28,880 bases of DNA, taken from the NCBI GenBank assembly GCA_947174375.1, contig CAMWIS010000005.1, positions 1 to 28,880 of the forward strand, given 5' to 3'. The notes beneath the pieces were generated by a model, which did no database searches, was not told the origin of the DNA, and worked only from the letters and a program-made list of their open reading frames with translations. The stretch is from an uncultured Bacteroidales bacterium (GTDB taxonomy: Bacteria; Bacteroidota; Bacteroidia; Bacteroidales; P3). Positions 23,871 through 28,880 of the stretch are shown in pieces. Numbering within the stretch: the first letter of the stretch is position 1; the number at the start of each line of letters is the position of its first letter. The position numbers were made by a program, and so were the translations under genes.

Positions 23871-24490
23871 GCACGTTCGCGCCGCTTGCCGAAATCCCCG
23901 ACACCTATACGACGATAGAGAGCGCGTCGGAGGGACTGTACAAGGAAAAGGGCAGCCGTTTCCTCGCGTTCGCCTATCCGGTGGCCGACGTGGCGGAGGT
24001 CAAGCAACGCATGGACGCGCTGAAAAAACAGTTCTACGACGCGCGGCATCATACCTACGCCTATGTGTTGGGCTACCGCAAGGAGGAGTTCCGGCTCAAC
24101 GACGACGGCGAGCCCTCCGGCACGGCCGGCCGCCCGATCCACGGGCAAATCCAGGCCTTGGACTTGACGTTCACGATGGTGGCCGTCGTGCGTTATTTCG
24201 GCGGCATCAAACTCGGAACGGGCGGCCTGACCAAAGCCTATAAGACGGCGGCGGCCGAAGCCTTGCAGGCCGCGACCTTGGTGTGCCGTCCCGTGCTCGT
24301 GCCCTTGTCGATAGAATGCGGCTACGATAAGCTGAGCCTCGTGATGCGGCGGCTCAAAGAAGTGCAGGTGTCGCCGCAACAGCCGCAGATGGCGGATGTC
24401 TGCCGTTTGGAAATCGCCGTGCCGAAAGCGGTGGTCGAAGCCATCCGCGCGTTGAATCAGGAGCCGGGAATCTCAGTTGTATATATGTAG
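23867..24490 (+). CDS. YigZ/IMPACT-family protein
   Basis: This 207-aa protein carries the UPF0029 N-terminal signature RHHTYAYVLGYRKEEFRLNDDGEPSGTAGRPI (given in part: DDGEPSGTAGRPI) and the following VVRYFGGIKLGTGGL. A small second domain comes last. The family includes E. coli YigZ and eukaryotic IMPACT. Its bacterial role is unsettled, though a translation-related function is often proposed. The ATG at 23867 overlaps the ribD stop as ATGA, so coupling is likely. An in-frame ATG at 23861 would add two residues. Its last 18 bases overlap, tail to tail, the end of the ccsA gene on the opposite strand. Confidence 0.9.
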   Translation: MSTFAPLAEIPDTYTTIESASEGLYKEKGSRFLAFAYPVADVAEVKQRMDALKKQFYDARHHTYAYVLGYRKEEFRLNDDGEPSGTAGRPIHGQIQALDLTFTMVAVVRYFGGIKLGTGGLTKAYKTAAAEALQAATLVCRPVLVPLSIECGYDKLSLVMRRLKEVQVSPQQPQMADVCRLEIAVPKAVVEAIRALNQEPGISVVYM

Positions 24491-25264
24491 GCTGCTTTGC
24501 CCGAGGGCGGGAAAGAGGTTGAGGCCGTACCAGCACATCTGCAACAGCAGGAAGCCGGCGATTTGCGCGGTCTGCGCCCAGGATTCCGCCTTGGGGAACG
24601 CGATGCGCAGGTGCAGGTAGAGGCCGTAGCACAGAAAGGTCGCGGCCGCCCACGTCTCTTTCGGATCCCAAGTCCAGAAATGTCCCCAGGCCTGTTTGGC
24701 CCAAATGGCGCCGAAAAACATCCCGATGCCTAAGCAAATCCAGCCGATGCGCGTCAGGTTGTCTTCCACGGCGAGCGTTTCGGCGGCCGCGGCCTGCCGT
24801 CGCAGGAGCCGGTAGCAGGCGAGCAGGAAAGCGACGCCCAAAAGCGCGTAGGCGAAGATATAGATAACGACGTGCGGGCTGAACCAAACGCTCTGCAAGG
24901 CCGGCATCAGCGTCTTGTCGTGGATTTCGGGCTTAAACAGGTTCATCGCGATGAAGACGGTGGCCAACAGTGTGGTAAAGGCCGGCACGAACGCATATCG
25001 GTAGCGTTTATAGACGAGAAAGCCGCAGAGCGGTAGAAAGAAAGCGTACCAAAGCCGCGTTTCGCCCATCGTGCGGAACGGGGGCCGCTCGAGGTTCAGC
25101 CAAAAGCCGCCGATAAAGACGGCGAGTGCCAGCAGGCCGCCGATATAGAGCAGGTCGCCCGCCCGCTTACCCCTCCGGGGCGCCCACACCATGCAGACGG
25201 TGCCCCCTATCCAGGCGAGGACGGCGGGCAACGCGAAGAGTCCGAAATTAGACCAACTCATCAT
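24473..25264 (-). CDS. ccsA: Cytochrome c maturation protein CcsA/ResC-like
   Basis: This 263-aa membrane protein has about eight hydrophobic segments and the tryptophan-rich heme-handling motif WGHFWTWDPKETWA of CcsA/CcmC/CcmF proteins (about residues 192-205). With a ResB partner it forms the System II cytochrome c synthase, which carries heme across the membrane and attaches it to CxxCH sites. The gene start overlaps the stop of the ResB-like gene by four bases (ATGA). The 3' end overlaps yigZ by 18 bases, so no terminator separates the convergent genes. No cytochrome c gene (such as nrfHA) lies in the window. Confidence 0.92.
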   Translation of the reverse strand: MMSWSNFGLFALPAVLAWIGGTVCMVWAPRRGKRAGDLLYIGGLLALAVFIGGFWLNLERPPFRTMGETRLWYAFFLPLCGFLVYKRYRYAFVPAFTTLLATVFIAMNLFKPEIHDKTLMPALQSVWFSPHVVIYIFAYALLGVAFLLACYRLLRRQAAAAETLAVEDNLTRIGWICLGIGMFFGAIWAKQAWGHFWTWDPKETWAAATFLCYGLYLHLRIAFPKAESWAQTAQIAGFLLLQMCWYGLNLFPALGQSSLHIYN

Positions 25265-26025
25265 AACAGCGGACGTTTACGGGATTTTTGAATGAACAAC
25301 AGCAGGCCGCCGGCCAGGCAGAGGACGATGCCGGCGTAAGTCGCGCCGCGCCACGGATCCTTGACGAGCAGGAACGTGACATAACCCTGCCCGTAAGGGT
25401 CGAACGACGTGTTGTATATATGAAAGCCGCCGGCGCGGAGCGGCCGGTTCACCAAAATGCTGTCCTCGCGCACGCGGGCCGGCTCCACCGTGTAGTCGTG
25501 AATCTTTACGCGTGCGATGTATTGGCGCGGCACGGCCTGTTCCAAATGGTTCAGGTCGGCTAATTCGTGGTAGCGGATATCGAACGATTGCAGCTCAACC
25601 GCAATCGGCAGGCGGCGGACTTGGCCGCTCTTGAGATCCAGCGCCCGCATCTCGGGGAGGTTCGGCTGCGTCAACAGACGGTAGTTTTCGAGGCGGAGGC
25701 TGCCGAACGTCAAACTGAACGTAAACAGGAACAGGCCGAAATGGGTCATGGTGGCGGCCCACGGGCGGCCGCCGTGCGCCACGGCGTGCAGGCATTTCAA
25801 GCCCAAGGTCAGCAGGAAGAACAGGAGCAGGCTGATGAAAACCGCCGATTGCCGCCCCCACAGGTTCAAGCCCAGCCCCAAGACCGCGACCAAGAAGCCG
25901 GCCGTAGAAAACACGGCGGCCGCCGGCGAATAGAAAAAGCGCAGCGTTTCCACCGGCTCGGACAGGATATACAGGGCCACGAGCAACAGCAGGAAACCGG
26001 CGGCTAAGAGGAGGGAGGCGGTCAT
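25261..26025 (-). CDS. ResB-like cytochrome c biogenesis protein
   Basis: This 254-aa membrane protein has three hydrophobic segments in the first about 110 residues, then a periplasmic beta-rich domain (about 115-220, including QSFDIRYHELADLN and FHIYNTSFDPYGQGY), and a last membrane helix (GIVLCLAGGLLLFIQKSRK). This matches the ResB-domain layout, but it is much shorter than full CcsB/ResB (about 400-550 aa), as is common in Bacteroidota. It probably forms the heme lyase with the next gene, ccsA. Its start overlaps the ribE stop by four bases and its stop overlaps the ccsA start by four. Confidence 0.83.
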   Translation of the reverse strand: MTASLLLAAGFLLLLVALYILSEPVETLRFFYSPAAAVFSTAGFLVAVLGLGLNLWGRQSAVFISLLLFFLLTLGLKCLHAVAHGGRPWAATMTHFGLFLFTFSLTFGSLRLENYRLLTQPNLPEMRALDLKSGQVRRLPIAVELQSFDIRYHELADLNHLEQAVPRQYIARVKIHDYTVEPARVREDSILVNRPLRAGGFHIYNTSFDPYGQGYVTFLLVKDPWRGATYAGIVLCLAGGLLLFIQKSRKRPLL

Positions 26026-26630
26026 GCGCCTAACTGCTGGCGGTACTGTTCAAACAGCCGCGTGATGTATTTGCCCAGAATGTCGAACTCCAGGTTGACG
26101 ATGCTGCCCGCCTTGATTTGGTGGAAGTTCGTGAACTCGTAGGTGTAGGGGATGATGGCCACCGACAGCAGGCCGGGCTTGGAATCCACCACCGTCAGGC
26201 TCACGCCGTTGATGCAGACCGAGCCTTTCTCCACCGTAAAGTGTTCCTTGACTTCGTATTTGAAGAAGAAGCGCCAGCTGCCGTCCAAGGTCTCCACCTT
26301 CTCGCAGACGGCGGTCTGATCCACGTGTCCCTGTACGATATGGCCGTCAAAGCGGCCGTCCATCGGCATGGAGCGTTCCAGGTTGACTTCGGTGCCCACC
26401 TGCCACGTGCGCAGGTTGCTGCGCTGCATCGTCTCCTCCATGGCCGTCACCATATAGCGGTCGCGCTCCGGCTCTATCTTCACCACCGTCAGGCAGACGC
26501 CGTCGTGCGCCATGCTTTGGTCTATCTTCAACGCCTTGGCAATCGGGCTTTCCAACCAGAAATGGAAATTGCTGCCCTCGCGGACGATGTCCGCCACTTT
26601 GGCCGTGCGTTCGATTATGCCTGTAAACAT
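26022..26630 (-). CDS. ribE: Riboflavin synthase, alpha subunit
   Basis: This 202-aa enzyme dismutates two 6,7-dimethyl-8-ribityllumazine molecules into riboflavin. The canonical start MFTGIIE and the two internally repeated lumazine-binding halves are clear: HDGVCLTV with GRFDGHIVQGHVD in the first half, INGVSLTVV and EFDILGKYITR in the second. The length is normal. Its ATG lies inside the last codons of ddl, a 16-base overlap, and its stop overlaps the ResB-like gene start. So a cofactor gene is tied translationally between a cell-wall gene and cytochrome c maturation genes. Confidence 0.96.
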   Translation of the reverse strand: MFTGIIERTAKVADIVREGSNFHFWLESPIAKALKIDQSMAHDGVCLTVVKIEPERDRYMVTAMEETMQRSNLRTWQVGTEVNLERSMPMDGRFDGHIVQGHVDQTAVCEKVETLDGSWRFFFKYEVKEHFTVEKGSVCINGVSLTVVDSKPGLLSVAIIPYTYEFTNFHQIKAGSIVNLEFDILGKYITRLFEQYRQQLGA

Positions 26631-27628
26631 AAGGTTTCGCGTATTAAAGTTTCATAAAAACGGTCGAGCGTCCAGCCCATGTGCTGTACCTGTTGCGGCA
26701 CGATGCTCTGCGCCGACTGGCCGGGCGTCGTATTCACCTCCAGGAAATAGATGTCGCCCGTCTTTTCCTCCACGATGAAGTCGCAGCGCACGACGCCCGC
26801 GCAATGCAGGATACGATAGACGTTCTTGGCGATTTCGCCGATGGCGGCCACGAGTTCGGGCGCGGCCGGCGCCGGCGTGATTTCCTTCGACTTGCCTTGG
26901 TATTTGGCTTCGTAGTCGAAAAATTCCGTGTCGGGCACGATCTGCGTCAGCGGGAACACTTGCAGTTGGCCGTCGTGACGCATAAGGCCGCACGAGTATT
27001 CGTTCCCCTTTACGAAGGCTTCGGCCAGCACCTCCGTGTCTTCGGCAAACGCCTTGTCTAAGGCTTCGGGCAGTTGGCCGGCGGCGTTCACCTTGCTCAT
27101 GCCGATGCTGCTGCCGCCCGCGTTGGGCTTGATGAAGCAGGGGAAGCCGATTTTCTCGGTAATCTGCCGGATGGCCGCTTCCCGTTGCGCCGGCTCCGAG
27201 CAGGTTTCGCGGAACAGGTGGAGCGAGGGCGCTACGCGGACGCCGTTATGCGCGAGGACGGCGTTGCAATAGGCCTTGTTGAACGTCAGCGCCGACGTGC
27301 AGGCGTTGCAGGTCGTGTAGGGCAGGTGCAACATATCGAAGTAGCCCTGCAAGCGTCCGTTCTCGCCCGGGTCGCCGTGAATGATGATGAGCGCGAGGTC
27401 GAACGTCACCTTGCCGCCCGGCAGGTGGAGGCTGAAGTCGTTTTTGTCGATGTCGTAAATCTTGCCGCCCTCGGCTTCATAATACCAACGGTCGGGGTCG
27501 ATGACGATACGGTACGTTTCAAAGAACTCCGGACGGAGGTGCTCGGCAATCGTGGCCGCGCTCCGTACCGAAATGACGTTTTCCTTAGAGAAACCGCCGC
27601 AAACCAACGCAATGCGTTTTTTTTCCAT
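26615..27628 (-). CDS. ddl: D-alanine--D-alanine ligase
   Basis: This 337-aa ATP-grasp ligase makes the D-Ala-D-Ala dipeptide of peptidoglycan stem peptides. Conserved blocks are HGDPGENGRLQGYFD, KPNAGGSSIGMSKV, the omega-loop FFDYEAKYQGKSKE, and the metal-binding end FLEVNTTPGQSAQSIVP. The Tyr in EAKY corresponds to the residue that is Phe in D-lactate-type ligases, so a D-Ala terminus and normal glycopeptide sensitivity of the target are expected. The start MEKKRIALVCGG at 27628 is favoured. ATG at 27634 would add two residues, and upstream in-frame codons lie in the promoter. It is first in an overlapping chain with ribE, resB-like and ccsA. Confidence 0.95.
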   Translation of the reverse strand: MEKKRIALVCGGFSKENVISVRSAATIAEHLRPEFFETYRIVIDPDRWYYEAEGGKIYDIDKNDFSLHLPGGKVTFDLALIIIHGDPGENGRLQGYFDMLHLPYTTCNACTSALTFNKAYCNAVLAHNGVRVAPSLHLFRETCSEPAQREAAIRQITEKIGFPCFIKPNAGGSSIGMSKVNAAGQLPEALDKAFAEDTEVLAEAFVKGNEYSCGLMRHDGQLQVFPLTQIVPDTEFFDYEAKYQGKSKEITPAPAAPELVAAIGEIAKNVYRILHCAGVVRCDFIVEEKTGDIYFLEVNTTPGQSAQSIVPQQVQHMGWTLDRFYETLIRETLCLQA

Positions 27629-27648
27629 GGGCATACATTTAAGATATG

Positions 27649-27680
27649 CAAAAATAATACACGGGCGCTGTATTAGCAAG
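27649..27680 (-). promoter_or_regulatory. Candidate promoter of the ddl-ribE-resB-ccsA operon
   Basis: On the minus strand CTTG (27680-27677), a 20-base spacer and an exact -7 TATTTTTG (27656-27649) lie 20 bases ahead of the ddl ATG at 27628. The -33 box has one mismatch. Between this and the dprA stop there are only weak inverted repeats, such as TACCC/GGGTA around 27696-27711, with no U-tract. Confidence 0.65.
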
Positions 27681-27728
27681 TTTCAAACGCGATATACCCA
27701 CTTGCGGGTAGGGGTTTGGCAAACGGGC

Positions 27729-28862
27729 TCAGACGGCTTCGTAGCGGTTGCCCGGTACCGTGCGGATGCAGCCGGAGAGTTCCAGCGTCAGCAGGTCGCT
27801 CAGCAGGTCGGGCAGCGGGCGGCCGGTTTCGGCGGTCAGCTGTTCGATGTCGGCGGGGTTCTCGCGTTGGATGATGAGCAGCAGGGCGCGCTGGGCGTCG
27901 TCGAGGTGGGCGGGCGGCGCGCTCATCCGCGGTGTCGGCTTGGCGGCCTTGGGTTTGGGCTTGGGCTTGGACGGTTCGCCCCACGTCCAGGCGGTCTCCG
28001 CCCGCAGGTCGTCGGCCGTTTCCAAGAGTTGCGCCATCTGCGTTTTGATAAGGAAGTTGCAGCCTTTCGAGTAGGTCATGTCGTTCTTGCCGGGAAACGC
28101 GAACAGGCTGCGGTTGTAGGAGTGCGCGATGCGGGCGGTAATCAGCGCGCCGCCCTTGATGGAGGCCTCCGCCACCACCACGGCCTGCGAGAGCCCCGCG
28201 ATGATGCGGTTGCGGCGGGGGAACAGGCCGCCCGTAATCTGTATGCCCGACGGCATCTCGGTGATGACGGCGCCGCCCCGGTCGATGATTTCCTGCGCCA
28301 GCTGCCCGTTGGCCGCCGGGTAAATCATGTCCAGGCCGTGTCCCACGACGGCGATGGTCGGCAGGCCGTAGTCCAGGCTGCTGCGGTGGGCTTGCGCGTC
28401 TATGCCCAAGGCCAGGCCGCTGACCGTGCAGATGGGGTCGCCCTGCAGCTCGGCAACCAGGCGGTCGGTTTGGGAGAGTCCGTAATGGCTCGCGTTGCGC
28501 GTGCCCACGATGCCCAAGGCCGGCCGTTTGAGCACATGGTCGGGCGCGGAGGGCGGCTGTTGGCTCCGCACAAACAGCAGGAGCGGCGCGTCGGGGCAGT
28601 CGCGTAGCAGGGGCGGGTAGTCCGGCGAGTTGAGCAGGCAGGTGTGCCAGCCGTTGCGGGCGGCGGTTTCCAATTCGGCTTCGGCCCGCCGTTGCGCCTG
28701 CGTCAAGGCGTCGTTCGCGTCGGGTTGCAGCTTCCGTTGGCGCGTGGCCGCTTCGAAGAATGCCTGCGCCGATGTAAAGCGCTTCAAAATCTCGTGTTGC
28801 CGTTTGAGGCCGAAGCTCGGCACGAGCGTCAGCGCCAGCGTGTAAAATAAATCGTCTTTCAT
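27729..28862 (-). CDS. dprA: DNA-processing protein DprA
   Basis: This 377-aa protein binds single-stranded DNA entering the cell by transformation and loads RecA onto it. The Rossmann-like DprA core (about residues 85-290) shows VGTRNASHYG, TVSGLALGIDAQAHR, VGHGLDMIYPAAN and the hallmark FPRRNRIIAGLS. Next come a Lys/Pro-rich linker (KPKPKPKAAKPTP, about 302-314) and a C-terminal winged-helix domain (about 325-375). The N-terminal helical region is short. It starts 18 bases from the window edge, so its promoter is not fully visible. No other competence genes are in the window. DprA is widespread even in bacteria not known to be transformable. Confidence 0.94.
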   Translation of the reverse strand: MKDDLFYTLALTLVPSFGLKRQHEILKRFTSAQAFFEAATRQRKLQPDANDALTQAQRRAEAELETAARNGWHTCLLNSPDYPPLLRDCPDAPLLLFVRSQQPPSAPDHVLKRPALGIVGTRNASHYGLSQTDRLVAELQGDPICTVSGLALGIDAQAHRSSLDYGLPTIAVVGHGLDMIYPAANGQLAQEIIDRGGAVITEMPSGIQITGGLFPRRNRIIAGLSQAVVVAEASIKGGALITARIAHSYNRSLFAFPGKNDMTYSKGCNFLIKTQMAQLLETADDLRAETAWTWGEPSKPKPKPKAAKPTPRMSAPPAHLDDAQRALLLIIQRENPADIEQLTAETGRPLPDLLSDLLTLELSGCIRTVPGNRYEAV

Positions 28863-28880
28863 AATACAGGTGGTATGGTT

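Noticed and set aside
27690..27725. Terminator after dprA
   Set aside because: Only short inverted repeats (TACCC/GGGTA and GTTTG/CAAAC) are present, without a following T-tract on the minus strand.

Overview
The window is a gene-dense, GC-rich stretch of chromosome from a member of the Bacteroidota, probably order Bacteroidales. Three things point there. Several genes are preceded by the Bacteroidota-type promoter (TTTG, about 20 bases, then TAnnTTTG) rather than Shine-Dalgarno-led E. coli-type signals. There is a carboxypeptidase-regulatory-domain plus TonB-plug outer-membrane beta-barrel protein. The PurC, FtcD fusion and histidine kinase types are those usual in this phylum. The high GC would fit a Rikenellaceae-like lineage, but that is a guess. 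No tRNA, rRNA, insertion sequence, prophage or CRISPR array was found, and no gap between genes exceeds about 265 bases.

Layout. (1) 1-5905, minus strand: a sensor histidine kinase and hemW overlap by 4 bases, followed by an outer-membrane receptor and a fumarylacetoacetate-hydrolase-family enzyme cut by the window edge. (2) 5962-13990, plus strand: a tightly packed run, tadA, cdd, a LysE-type exporter, trxB, elbB, murL, murD2 and ftcD, ending in a strong intrinsic terminator. Region 1 and region 2 diverge from back-to-back promoters whose -33 boxes are one base apart. (3) 13989-19742, minus strand: a YihY membrane protein, a class III aminotransferase, a MATE exporter, purC and a nitroreductase. 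(4) 20006-24490, plus strand: class II (B12-dependent) ribonucleotide reductase, ribD and a YigZ-family protein. (5) 24473-28862, minus strand: dprA, then ddl, ribE, a ResB-like protein and CcsA, the last four chained by overlapping ends.

The standout is the adjacent pair at 9333-12238. It matches the MurL/MurD2 route to D-glutamate in peptidoglycan, described in Xanthomonas. In that route MurD2 adds L-glutamate to UDP-MurNAc-L-Ala, and the ATP-dependent epimerase MurL inverts it afterwards. This avoids the need for free D-glutamate and glutamate racemase. The MurL here has a PP-loop (GGGKDS) and a QueC-like four-cysteine cluster. The MurD2 has changed the residues that grip D-glutamate in MurD. 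It overlaps by four bases an FtcD that releases L-glutamate from formiminoglutamate. A second notable region is the AT-rich divergent gap at 19743-20005. It carries two perfect DnaA-box matches one helical turn apart upstream of the ribonucleotide reductase gene.
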